A stretch of DNA of 64,000 nt from Bradyrhizobium centrolobii (lineage in GTDB: Bacteria > Pseudomonadota > Alphaproteobacteria > Rhizobiales > Xanthobacteraceae). Under the pieces are notes generated by a model. That model did not search any database and was not told where the DNA came from. It saw only the letters and a list, made by a program, of their open reading frames with translations. The stretch is from contig NZ_LUUB01000045.1 in NCBI RefSeq assembly GCF_001641635.1, forward strand, positions 62,001 through 126,000, in the 5' to 3' direction. Position numbers and translations under genes: made by a program. The first letter of the stretch is position 1; the number at the start of each line of letters is the position of its first letter. Shown in pieces: positions 49,003 to 57,293 of the stretch.

Positions 49003-49458
49003 TCACGTCGATTCTGATCTGGAGCCGGGCGCGTCGGTCAGCCCGAGGTGATCGAGCGTCTTGCGCAAGACCTCGAACAGGATGGCCGCCGACCAGCCGA
49101 ATAGCAGGACGCCATTCATAGCGGTCAACGGGCCGATGAGCCGCCATTCGCGCACCGGCGTGATGTCGCCGTAGCCGAGCGTGGTGTAGTTGACGAAGGC
49201 AAAATAGAGCAGATCGCTCTCGGGTGCTGTCGCCTGAACAATGTGGTACGACAAGGCCCAGATCACGATTTCCAGCGTGTGCGCGACGTTCAGCACCGCG
49301 GCCGTCGCGACCATCACGCCCATCAGGTGCAATCTTGGTCGTGCGGTTTTCCGCAGGCCGGCGCTGCGGGCAATCCATACTGCAACGACCGTCACCAGCG
49401 CGTGGATTCCGATATTGATCGCGCTGACGAGCGAGCCGACAACCAGCTGAAGCAGCAT
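49003..49458 (-). CDS. Two-helix ion channel-like protein (K+ selectivity filter)
   Basis: About 151 residues from ATG 49458 (TTG 49503 is an alternative). Hydrophobic helices flank a pore segment FAFVNYTTLGYGDITPV, whose TLGYGD is the K+ channel filter. No regulatory RCK domain. Helices before the pore suggest an ion_trans_2 channel. Membrane potential control is the likely role. Confidence 0.78.
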   Translation of the reverse strand: MLLQLVVGSLVSAINIGIHALVTVVAVWIARSAGLRKTARPRLHLMGVMVATAAVLNVAHTLEIVIWALSYHIVQATAPESDLLYFAFVNYTTLGYGDITPVREWRLIGPLTAMNGVLLFGWSAAILFEVLRKTLDHLGLTDAPGSRSEST

Positions 49459-49474
49459 AAGGACCGGCCAGATA

Positions 49475-49651
49475 TCAGCCGCGCCTGCGGGGCGGCTGTC
49501 CAAGGCGCGATCTCTGCGCCTTCATGCGCTGGATCTCGCTCTTGAGTTCCTCCATCTTTTCGTCGCGCTGCCCGGTTTTTGATTCTCGCAGATCATCGCG
49601 GCGGATCTTTTCGAGAACTTTCTCGACGAAGAGCTTGTTCGTCTCAGCCAT
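49475..49651 (-). CDS. Small coiled-coil protein
   Basis: A 58-residue protein, MAETNKLFVEKVLEKIRRDD then a charged heptad-like helix (EKMEELKSEIQRMKAQRSRL). Start 49651 has GGTCC-type weak Shine-Dalgarno upstream. Directly ahead of the channel gene and probably co-transcribed. Confidence 0.6.
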   Translation of the reverse strand: MAETNKLFVEKVLEKIRRDDLRESKTGQRDEKMEELKSEIQRMKAQRSRLGQPPRRRG

Positions 49652-49771
49652 ATCGGACCTCTCTTGAACTGTTGCAAACAATAAGAGGGATCGCATATCC
49701 GATCATGATACGCCTCCCTCTACAAGCTTCCGGTCCCTTACCCGTCAATCCGGCGGCGCGCCCGCGACGTC

Positions 49772-50122
49772 TCAGCTCTTCGGACCGAACATGCCCCCTG
49801 CGGCCTTCATCGCCGACTCGCCCACGGTCCTGGCCTGGTCCGTCAGCGCCCGCATCTGTTCCTGGAAGAACTCGCCCTGGAGCTTGAGCGCCTCCGGTAC
49901 ATCCTTGGCCTGAATGAGCTTGTCGCCGAGGTCAAAGGTCGCGGTGACGTTGCGCTGCATGAAGCTGCAAAGTTCCCTGGCCTGGTTCGCGATCGGCAAC
50001 GGCGAAGCACTGAGACCCTTCTCCAGCAGCTCGAAATAGTCCGCATTCGCTTTTCGCAGGCGGCCGAGCGCCTCACTCAGCATCGTTCGCATGTTCTCTG
50101 CGGACGGATTGACTTCTGCCAT
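49772..50122 (-). CDS. Phasin family protein
   Basis: A 116-residue all-helical protein: ENMRTMLSEALGRLRKANAD, LCSFMQRNVTATFDLGDKLI and LQGEFFQEQMRALTDQART are the phasin_2 pattern. It coats polyhydroxyalkanoate granules. It fits the CoA-transferase and MaoC hydratase genes nearby. Confidence 0.85.
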   Translation of the reverse strand: MAEVNPSAENMRTMLSEALGRLRKANADYFELLEKGLSASPLPIANQARELCSFMQRNVTATFDLGDKLIQAKDVPEALKLQGEFFQEQMRALTDQARTVGESAMKAAGGMFGPKS

Positions 50123-50135
50123 AACGTCTCTCCCT

Positions 50136-51137
50136 TCAGGATTTGGCGGTTACGCGGCAAGCCCCCCGAACCAGGCACCGAAATAGCCGGCATAGAGCGC
50201 CGGCAGTTCGAGATTCATCGAATGTAGAATATCTCGGGCTGGACTGCGGTGAAACCTGGGTCGTGCGAAAACCGAAATCGTACCCGGTCATTCCAAGGAT
50301 GGACCAGCCGAACGCCGCCCCCGGCACGGGATGCTTCTCCTTGGGCAGCTTGTAGTAATCGCCATTTGTGGCCTGCCACACGGGATCGGACTCGATCGCA
50401 GCTGTCATCATCTGGAACGTCCAGTTGCCGACAGGATCCCCGGCGTCAGACTGGGCGGTGCCGCCGATCGGCATCAATGCGCCGATATATTCCGGATGCA
50501 TCACACCCCAGACATAGGTCTGCGTGCCGCCCATGGAGACGCCGGTAACCAGCGCGACGCGCGCAACCTTCAGATGATCGCGCAGCGGGCGATAATTCGC
50601 CTGCACCATGTCGAAGTAGCTGTATTGCGGGAATTTCACGCCTAACCCGTCGGACGGCTTGCTGGCGCCCCAGGTGCCGAGCGGGTCGACCATGATGACG
50701 AAGTAGCGATCGGTGTCGATCGGCCGGCCCGGCCCGATGACGGGCACGCCGCCCGAGAGTGCAGCTCCCTTGACCCACTGCTCGTACATGTCGGTGGAGT
50801 CGCCGGAATAGTAGGAGTTGATGACGACGGCGTTCGTGATCTCGTCATTGGCATTGCGCCGCGCTTTGCCGATCGCGATGTACGAGGTGCGCAGCTTGCC
50901 ACCGCCAAGCGATTCCAGCGTCACGCCGCCCTCGCCGCCATTCTCCCATTTGGAGGGATGGGACAGATCGTACTTGCCGCCAAGACGGAAGTTGGCGATC
51001 TCGTAGGTCTTCTTCAGCCCGTCATGCTGCATCTGCGACGAGCGACGCGTGAACGGCTGAGCAACCGCAAGCGCGGTGCCGACCAGCAACAAGATCAAGC
51101 TGACGAAGCAATGCTTGAGCGCGTTTCCCCCGGTCAT
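50136..51137 (-). CDS. Secreted alpha/beta hydrolase (homoserine-acetyltransferase-like), 3' end altered
   Basis: A 333-residue protein. Signal peptide (FVSLILLLVGTALAVA-QP). VALVTGVSMGGTQTYVWGVM holds the nucleophile Ser in GVSMGG. The C-terminus is odd: in other frames the same DNA reads DPGFTAVQPEIFYIR, then MNLELPALYAGYFGAWFGGL, which looks more natural and supplies the end expected after FGFRTT. So a frameshift near 50250 probably replaced the native end. A degenerate FixK-type box lies 58 bp upstream. Confidence 0.7.
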   Translation of the reverse strand: MTGGNALKHCFVSLILLLVGTALAVAQPFTRRSSQMQHDGLKKTYEIANFRLGGKYDLSHPSKWENGGEGGVTLESLGGGKLRTSYIAIGKARRNANDEITNAVVINSYYSGDSTDMYEQWVKGAALSGGVPVIGPGRPIDTDRYFVIMVDPLGTWGASKPSDGLGVKFPQYSYFDMVQANYRPLRDHLKVARVALVTGVSMGGTQTYVWGVMHPEYIGALMPIGGTAQSDAGDPVGNWTFQMMTAAIESDPVWQATNGDYYKLPKEKHPVPGAAFGWSILGMTGYDFGFRTTQVSPQSSPRYSTFDESRTAGALCRLFRCLVRGACRVTAKS

Positions 51138-51194
51138 GGTGGACTCATCCTGGCAGTGTTTTGCGAAACGCTAGGCAGCGTACTCTCCGGAGGT

Positions 51195-51208
51195 TTGATT
51201 TAGCTCAA
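51195..51208 (-). promoter_or_regulatory. FixK-type box TTGATTTAGCTCAA
   Basis: TTGAT-N4-CTCAA, one mismatch. Placed 58 bp upstream of the hydrolase start at 51137. It touches the next gene on the plus strand and so should serve the minus-strand gene. Confidence 0.5.
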
Positions 51209-52193
51209 TGGAATCCCCGCACGTGCATTGAGGATTGCGCCGTCACCACGCTGGCCGGTCCTCGCAATGCCTTCCTCAGTCATGGCTCATATCGGATCCG
51301 CTATGAGCTCGACGGACCGGCGGACGCGCCCGCCTATGTGCTCGTCAACGGTCTCACGCAATATTCGGAGCTCTGGGGAGCCTATCGCGACGCCTTGGTG
51401 GCGCGGCACTTTCGGGTCGCGACATTCGACCTGCTCGGCCGGGGCCGTCTCCGACAAGCCTGCCCTTTTCATCAGTCAGGACGACCACGTTGCCGTGCTG
51501 CATCGCCTGATCGGCGAGCTCGGCAACGGTCCGGTCTTCCTCAGCGGCATCAGCTTCGGCGGGCTGATCGCTTTACACTATGCCATTGAGTACCGCCGTC
51601 GGCTATCCGGCCTCGTGCCGATGAGCTGCTTTGCGGAGCTTTCGCCCCAGCTGCTTTTGCTCGGCAATGCCTTGCGGATGGGCTTGATCCTCGGCGGTAC
51701 CGGCTACCTGCAGGACCTGCCGCTGCCGATGAACCTGTCGGACCAATGGCTGAAGCCGCTGCTGGACAAGCTCGACAGCGTCAAGCGGCAGCGCTGGCTC
51801 GTCAATGACCTCTATGCGCTTCAAAACCTGATGGAATCCTTCCTCGACTTCAAGCCGTTGACGCCGCAATTGTCATCGATCACCGTGCCGACCATGATCG
51901 TGAACGGTGAGTTCGACTTCCTGACGCCGCGTGCCCTGCACGAAACGCTGCGCGTCCATATTTCCAACAGCTCGCTCGTCATCATTCCGAGGGCCTACCA
52001 CGCCTTCACACTCGAGAAGGCGGCACTGACGGCCGATCTTCTTGCGCGGTTCGCGGAGGACGTTCTTGCGGGACGCTGGCAAGGCAACAGAGCCGTCTGG
52101 ATCGCCCCTGAAGACGCTGGCCGCGCACTCACGCCGTTTCCAGCCGGCTACGATCATCTGCGCGCGATCCCCGTGCCGGAGGCGCCCGAATGA
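51208..52193 (+). pseudogene. Alpha/beta hydrolase gene with an internal frameshift
   Basis: The first part reads CIEDCAVTTLAGPRNAFLSH, then YVLVNGLTQYSELWGAYRDA and ATFDLLGRG. Near 51447 one extra C shifts the frame; the protein resumes SDKPALFISQDDHVAVLHRL with the nucleophile elbow GISFGG and continues to 52193. The start is also uncertain: ATG 51208 is out of frame by one base across a CCCC run. Either two single-base errors or real decay. The intact protein would be an alpha/beta fold hydrolase of about 325 residues. Confidence 0.7.
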
Positions 52194-52786
52194 ACGAGCT
52201 CTACGGACCACTCGATTCCGAGGGACGTGTGCCGCCGCTCCAGCAGACGCGCATCGCCGCATTCCTCATCTCCGCCCACGGCGCTCTGGCGCGACAGTCG
52301 GCATTCACCTTGCCCACAAAGCTCGAGTCCGCCTGGCAGACCGAGCTAAACGCGCAGCTCTTCCGCGAGACCGAAATCGTCTCGCTGCTGATGCGCGCGA
52401 CGAGTTGGGCGCCGGATCCCGGCCTGGGCTATATGACCGTGGCCTGGGAAAGCGCCTGGTTTCCGGCGCCGGTCTACGAGATTTCCGACTGGCCCCTGGC
52501 AGTGGCGGCCGGCCTTGCGACGCTCGCCCATGCCGTTCACGCCGGTATCCGGCCGGCGACACTGTTGCCGGCAGAAGCCAATCCCGAGGATCCGTTCGCG
52601 ATGGCGCTCCGCCGCATCGAGTTCGAAAGCGGCCGCCTGCTCCAGGCGCAAATCCTGTCGCTGAAGGGGCCCGACTTCGTGCCATTTCGCGACGCCGTCA
52701 ACTCCGCCCTTGAACGGCGCCACGCCGAGGTGCGCAGGCTGTGGCGCGACATGCTCCAAAGCGTCGGAATCGCCATTCGCGAATGA
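52190..52786 (+). CDS. Hypothetical protein coupled to the hydrolase
   Basis: A 198-residue helical protein (TRIAAFLISAHGALARQSAF; FRDAVNSALERRHAEVRRLW). It overlaps the hydrolase stop (ATGA). No family recognised. Conserved coupling suggests a partner or polyester-related accessory (inference). Confidence 0.65.
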   Translation: MNELYGPLDSEGRVPPLQQTRIAAFLISAHGALARQSAFTLPTKLESAWQTELNAQLFRETEIVSLLMRATSWAPDPGLGYMTVAWESAWFPAPVYEISDWPLAVAAGLATLAHAVHAGIRPATLLPAEANPEDPFAMALRRIEFESGRLLQAQILSLKGPDFVPFRDAVNSALERRHAEVRRLWRDMLQSVGIAIRE

Positions 52787-52795
52787 CGCGGAGCC

Positions 52796-52809
52796 TTGAC
52801 GCAGATCAA
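52796..52809 (+). promoter_or_regulatory. FixK-type box TTGACGCAGATCAA for the CoA-transferase operon
   Basis: TTGAC-N4-ATCAA, centred 77 bp upstream of the start at 52880. Confidence 0.65.
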
Positions 52810-52879
52810 AGGTGCCAGCCGGCTGCGCGCCAGCATGCATCCAGCCCATCTTCGGTGCCCGCCGACCGGAGTGCCGACC

Positions 52880-53527
52880 ATGAAGGCCATTTCCGTCGAA
52901 GAAGCCGTTGCCATGATCCCGGCTGGCGCGAGCATCATGGTGGGCGGCTTCATGAGCGTCGGGACACCGGAGCGCCTGCTCGACGAAGTGGTCCGGCAGC
53001 AGAAGACCGGGCTGACGCTGATCTGCAACGATGCTGCGATACCAGGCAAGGGCGTTGGCAAGCTGTTCGATGCGGCACTCGTCTCCCGGATGATCGCAAC
53101 GCATATCGGGCTCAATCCGAAGGCGCAGCAGCAGATGCTGGCAAAGCAGGTCGACATCGATCTCGTTCCACAGGGCACTTTCGTCGAACGTATTCGTGCA
53201 GGCGGCTGTGGCCTCGGCGGCGTGCTGACGCCGACCGGCGTCGGCACCCTGGTCGCCGAGGGCAAGCGCCAGATCGAGGTCGACGGCAAGCCATTCCTGC
53301 TCGAGACCGCGCTGCGGGCACAGTTCGCGCTGGTGCATGCCTTTCTCGCCGATTATCTCGGCAACCTCGCCTACGCGCTGACCTCCCGCAACTTCAATCC
53401 GATCATGGCAATGGCAGCCGACACCGTCATCGTCACAGCGGAGAACATCGTACCGGTCGGCGTCATCGCGCCCGATCACGTCGTGACGCCTGCGCCACTC
53501 GTCGACTTCCTCATTACGAACGGGTGA
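52880..53527 (+). CDS. 3-oxoacid/acetate CoA-transferase subunit A
   Basis: A 215-residue protein. Start 52880 (MKAISVEEAVAMIPAGASIM); GGF at 22-24 is the CoA-binding motif, and GTFVERIRAGGCGLGGVLTP fits the alpha subunit. It pairs with the beta subunit four bases behind. Class I CoA-transferase (AtoD/ScoA-like). Moves CoA between acetate or acetoacetate and other acids. Confidence 0.9.
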   Translation: MKAISVEEAVAMIPAGASIMVGGFMSVGTPERLLDEVVRQQKTGLTLICNDAAIPGKGVGKLFDAALVSRMIATHIGLNPKAQQQMLAKQVDIDLVPQGTFVERIRAGGCGLGGVLTPTGVGTLVAEGKRQIEVDGKPFLLETALRAQFALVHAFLADYLGNLAYALTSRNFNPIMAMAADTVIVTAENIVPVGVIAPDHVVTPAPLVDFLITNG

Positions 53528-53531
53528 GATC

Positions 53532-54182
53532 ATGGATCCGCAGGTCATCATCGCGCGACGTGTTGCCAAGGAGTTGAAGAACGGCGACCTCGTCAATCTC
53601 GGCATCGGCATTCCAACGCTGGTCGCACACTACGTTCCGTCCGATCTGAAGGTGTTCTTCCAATCGGAGAACGGATTGATCGGCACCGGGCCGATCCCGG
53701 AACAAGGCATGGCGCACCCGACCCTGACGGACGCCGGCGGGCGCCCGATCAGCGCACTGCCCGGCGCCAGCGCCTTCGACAGCGCGATGTCGTTTGGCCT
53801 GATCCGCGGCGGACATGTCGATGTCACCGTGCTCGGCGGCCTCCAGGTCGATGCGCACGGCCTTCTCGCCAATTGGATGATCCCCGGCAAGATGGTCCCG
53901 GGCATGGGCGGTGCGATGGACCTCGTCAGCGGCGCCAAGCGCGTCATCGTCGCCATGCAGCACGCGGCCAAGGGAAAATCAAAGATCGTCGCCAAATGCA
54001 CGCTGCCCCTGACCTCGGCGCGGCCCGTGAACCTCGTCGTCACCGACATGGCCGTGATCGGCTTTCCGGACGGCAAGGCGACGCTGCTCGAAACCGCGCC
54101 CGGCATCAGCATCGGCGAGGTCATGGCAGTGACGGACGCCGAACTCGTCGTTCCCGACATCGTGCCGGAAATGAAGATCTGA
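53532..54182 (+). CDS. 3-oxoacid/acetate CoA-transferase subunit B
   Basis: A 216-residue protein. The catalytic Glu46 lies in SENGLIG and GxGxP in LGIGIPTLV. IPGKMVPGMGGAMDLVSGAK is typical of the beta subunit (AtoA/ScoB-like). Co-transcribed with subunit A and the MaoC gene. Confidence 0.92.
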   Translation: MDPQVIIARRVAKELKNGDLVNLGIGIPTLVAHYVPSDLKVFFQSENGLIGTGPIPEQGMAHPTLTDAGGRPISALPGASAFDSAMSFGLIRGGHVDVTVLGGLQVDAHGLLANWMIPGKMVPGMGGAMDLVSGAKRVIVAMQHAAKGKSKIVAKCTLPLTSARPVNLVVTDMAVIGFPDGKATLLETAPGISIGEVMAVTDAELVVPDIVPEMKI

Positions 54183-54194
54183 CGAGGCTGGCCC

Positions 54195-54653
54195 ATGCGG
54201 ATCTTCGGCGACTTCAACGAGATCAAATCCGCGGTCGGCACCGAGATCGGCGTCAGCGACTGGGTCGAGGTGTCGCAGGATCGCATTGACCGGTTCGCTG
54301 AGGCGACCTGCGACGAGCAGTGGATCCATGTCGACCAGGAGCGCGCCCGCAAGGAGATGCCGGGCGGCAAGACCATCGCCCACGGCCTGCTCTCACTTGC
54401 GCTCGCGCCCCTCTTCATCCGCTCGGTGATCGGCCTCAAAGGCCTGCGCAATACGCTGAACTACGGCGCCGACAGGATCCGATACCTCGCACCGGTGCCT
54501 GCGGGCTCAAGGCTGCGCGGCCGCGTCACCGTCGCCGAAGCCGAGGACGTGCCGCCGGACGGCCTGCGCGTGAACTACCATCTCGTGATCGAGATCGAAG
54601 GCGGCAAGAAGCCCGCCTGCGTCGCCGAGCTGATCGCCCTGCACTATCGCTGA
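54195..54653 (+). CDS. MaoC-family (R)-specific enoyl-CoA hydratase-like protein
   Basis: A 152-residue hot-dog fold protein. D40 and H45 in FAEATCDEQWIHVD form the hydratase dyad, and IAHGLL follows at 61-66. It provides (R)-3-hydroxyacyl-CoA, e.g. for polyhydroxyalkanoates, or acts on a CoA ester made by the transferase. Last gene of the operon from 52880. Confidence 0.88.
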   Translation: MRIFGDFNEIKSAVGTEIGVSDWVEVSQDRIDRFAEATCDEQWIHVDQERARKEMPGGKTIAHGLLSLALAPLFIRSVIGLKGLRNTLNYGADRIRYLAPVPAGSRLRGRVTVAEAEDVPPDGLRVNYHLVIEIEGGKKPACVAELIALHYR

Positions 54654-54659
54654 TCAAAA

Positions 54660-54695
54660 AATATGAAAAACAACCCCATGCAAAGTAGCGTGGGG
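54660..54695 (-). terminator. Rho-independent terminator of the DUF3604 operon
   Basis: CCCCATGC/GCGTGGGG (54674-54695, one G-U pair, loop AAAGTA). On the minus strand it is followed by TTGTTTTTCATATTTTTT, so it stops transcription arriving from 54919. Between 54696 and 54918 a 14-base unit GGCCCAATAGCCGA is repeated at 54869 and 54904; no gene. Confidence 0.7.
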
Positions 54696-54918
54696 CTTGC
54701 CGGCATGATGCTTTCAGTCACCGAAACCATTTGACCCGTCGGGCAAAACACCGGCACAATGCCATAATCAGCCCCAAATGTTCTGACCGGGTGTCCTAGC
54801 TAGCTAGGCTGTATACCCTAGAGGGGTTGGTCAAGAGGCCCGCCCGATGTCCGCTTGTCCCTGACAGCGGCCCAATAGCCGACGTCGCTGGAGGTCGCCG
54901 AAGGGCCCAATAGCCGAA

Positions 54919-55272
54919 CTACTTGCTACTAGCCGCAGTAGTTAACAGAGCCCGACCAAGAAGGATCGACAGGAAGGCGTGAACCATGGCCGCAGGCCAC
55001 AGAAGGGCTCCTGCAAACTCGCCCGTGGATCCCAAATAAGCGAGATACAGCGTCACGGCCGAGCTATATGCGAACATCCCCATAAGCGGCGTGGCCAGCC
55101 CGCAGGCTATTCCCAGAGCGATCAGCGCGATCCCGGTCACGCGTGCGACCGGTATCGCAACGCCAGCAAGCTGCTGGCCGAGCAGCAACTGGCCGACCAG
55201 CGACGGAATGGCCAGCAACGCCAATCCCGTGGCAACTTCGGCGATGGCGGCGAAACCCAGAACCTTGCTCAT
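54919..55272 (-). CDS. Small four-helix membrane protein
   Basis: A 117-residue protein from 55272 (MSKVLGFAAIAEVATGLALL); 55311 is an alternative start. Four hydrophobic segments, with GQLLLGQQLAGVAIPVARV. Resembles small DoxX-like or DUF4345-like proteins only in outline. Last gene of the DUF3604-HupE operon. Confidence 0.65.
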   Translation of the reverse strand: MSKVLGFAAIAEVATGLALLAIPSLVGQLLLGQQLAGVAIPVARVTGIALIALGIACGLATPLMGMFAYSSAVTLYLAYLGSTGEFAGALLWPAAMVHAFLSILLGRALLTTAASSK

Positions 55273-55326
55273 CGTCCAGAGATCCTTTTCGACCGCTTTC
55301 CTGACCGTCATGCGACGTCATTGCCT

Positions 55327-56346
55327 TCAACTGGCAAATCCTGCGAGCCGCTCAATGAACCAGAATGCAGCCACGCTACCGATCGCATAGTTCGCAATCG
55401 GCAGCGCACCGCGCGTGATCATTGCCGGGACGCTGATACGTTTCGCGCACGCCAATACGCCAAGCACCACGCCAATGAAAATGAGTTGCCCGATTTCCAC
55501 GCCGATGTTGAACGAAAAGAGCGCGAGCGGGATGTCGGCCTGTGGAAGGCCAATTTCAGTGAGCGCGCTGGCGAAGCCGAACCCGTGCAGCAGCCCGAAC
55601 GTGAAGGCCACGATCCATGGCCACCGCGAGGTCAAGCTCAGGTGACCGTGCTGCATGCGAACGATCTCGCACGCCAGTAGCGCAATGCTTAGCGCAATCA
55701 TGGCCTCGACGGGCGGCCCCGGGACATGCACCACTCCGAGTGTTGCCAGGCTCAGTGTAATGGAATGCGCGAACGTGAAGGCGGTGATGGTCCACAACAG
55801 TATGCGGCGGCTTCGCACGATCAGGATCAGAGCAAGCACGAATAGCAGATGGTCGAATCCGAACAGAATGTGTTCGATTCCGTGCAAGACGTAGGCTCCC
55901 GCCACCGCCAGCAATCCAGGCGCAGCCGCGATCTCAATCCATGGACGACTTGGGGTTACCAGCGTGGTCGAGACGGTGCCGTCGCGCATCTGCACTCGCA
56001 CCAGCACGTCCGTTATTGTCAATTGCAGCCCCCCGAACTGGATGCGCTCTCCCGCCAGTCCGCCCGGCCCCGCGTCGACCCACCGACGTTCGACAAGCGA
56101 GTCCGCGAGCTCGCTCACAACGGGATCCTTCAGGTTTTTCACGCGATCGGGAAGCTGAAGGATGACCGGCAGCCGCATGCCGGCCAGCACGGGCGTGCGC
56201 CACAAGACGCTGAACTGTCCGGGCGTTGTCTCCTGGAGCGCGAGATAGGCCGGACGCGACTCATGTGCCGACGCAGCGAGCGGCACGAGCAGCAAAGCCA
56301 GCTGCACAGCGAGCTGCAACCCGAAACCATGCCGCCACCGTTTCAC
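55327..56346 (-). CDS. HupE/UreJ-family membrane protein
   Basis: A 339-residue protein. Signal peptide, then a periplasmic domain of about 130 residues (SHESRPAYLALQETTPGQFS), then six or seven helices carrying HGIEHILFGFDHLLFVLALI and HSITLSLATLG. The His/Asp motif HGxEHIxxGxDHxLF is that of HupE/UreJ-type nickel/cobalt permeases (HupE_UreJ_2). It overlaps the isomerase gene by 4 bases. Metal uptake or export is inferred. Confidence 0.85.
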   Translation of the reverse strand: MKRWRHGFGLQLAVQLALLLVPLAASAHESRPAYLALQETTPGQFSVLWRTPVLAGMRLPVILQLPDRVKNLKDPVVSELADSLVERRWVDAGPGGLAGERIQFGGLQLTITDVLVRVQMRDGTVSTTLVTPSRPWIEIAAAPGLLAVAGAYVLHGIEHILFGFDHLLFVLALILIVRSRRILLWTITAFTFAHSITLSLATLGVVHVPGPPVEAMIALSIALLACEIVRMQHGHLSLTSRWPWIVAFTFGLLHGFGFASALTEIGLPQADIPLALFSFNIGVEIGQLIFIGVVLGVLACAKRISVPAMITRGALPIANYAIGSVAAFWFIERLAGFAS

Positions 56347-57293
56347 GAGCCGCGCCCGCTCGATGAGGCCGGACTCTGCGTGCTGGGCGATGTGTCACCG
56401 TTAGCCGATGCGTTCCCAGCCGGCGCAGGCAGCAGCACCGTGTACTTCGCGCGCATGTCCTGGTACGCCTTCCGCCACGCCTGCGCCTTCTGCTCGGCGA
56501 GCCAAGCAATCTTCACGTCGGCCTCGATCTCCTCGAACGCGGGCGCGCGGCCGGGAATCAGCGTGTCGACGAACACGAGATGCCAGCCGAACCCGGACTC
56601 GACCGGTCCTTGCCACGACCCCGGCGACAACTTCGCGACGGCAAGCGCGAAATTGGGCCCGAACTCCTTGCCCAGGAACTCCGGTGTGCGGTCGCGGTAG
56701 TACTCCTGGAACATGAACGTATCAGCGATGGTCGCAATGAGGGTCGAGTCCTCGGGCTGCCCGGCGAGCGTCGTCAGTGCGGCCGCCGCATCGTTACGCG
56801 CGCGCTCCCCGCGGCGATCGGGCGAGAAATAGAGGTGGCGGAAACTGACGCGCGGCGGGAACGCGAACTGGTCGCGGTTCGCCTCGTACCATGTCCCGAG
56901 TTCGTCGCGCGTAGGCTCGCGCGCGGCGGCGACGTCCTCGGCGAGGAACTGCATCTTCTGCGCCATACGGCGCTTGACGATCGTGTCGTCCTTGTCGATT
57001 CCGAGCGCGAGCGCTTCGCGGTAGAGAACCTCTTCGCGGACTTTGTCTTCGACCAGCGATCGCAACTCCTCGGGCGTCGGGTCGCGCCGCCATTGCGACC
57101 GGAACAGCAGAACCAGCTGCGACAGGTCATCGATCGTCAGCCGAATTTGTTGTGACTGCTCAACACCACTGTGACCCCTTTCTGCGTAGGCGTAAACGCC
57201 GAACAGGATGGCACCCAGCAACAGGAAATGGACGAGCGGCTCGCTTACGAGGCGTTTCATGACAGGAGCCCCCAGGCGATCGGCGCTTGTCAT
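56343..57293 (-). CDS. Parvulin-type peptidyl-prolyl isomerase (SurA/PpiD-like)
   Basis: A 316-residue protein, membrane-anchored by FLLLGAILFGVYAYA. The SurA-N-like helical part (residues ~50-130) is followed by a rotamase domain (PRVSFRHLYFSPDRRG ... GPVESGFGWHLVFVDTLIPG). It overlaps the CxxC gene in front by 4 bases. Periplasmic foldase, likely for a partner of the same operon. Confidence 0.85.
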   Translation of the reverse strand: MTSADRLGAPVMKRLVSEPLVHFLLLGAILFGVYAYAERGHSGVEQSQQIRLTIDDLSQLVLLFRSQWRRDPTPEELRSLVEDKVREEVLYREALALGIDKDDTIVKRRMAQKMQFLAEDVAAAREPTRDELGTWYEANRDQFAFPPRVSFRHLYFSPDRRGERARNDAAAALTTLAGQPEDSTLIATIADTFMFQEYYRDRTPEFLGKEFGPNFALAVAKLSPGSWQGPVESGFGWHLVFVDTLIPGRAPAFEEIEADVKIAWLAEQKAQAWRKAYQDMRAKYTVLLPAPAGNASANGDTSPSTQSPASSSGRGS

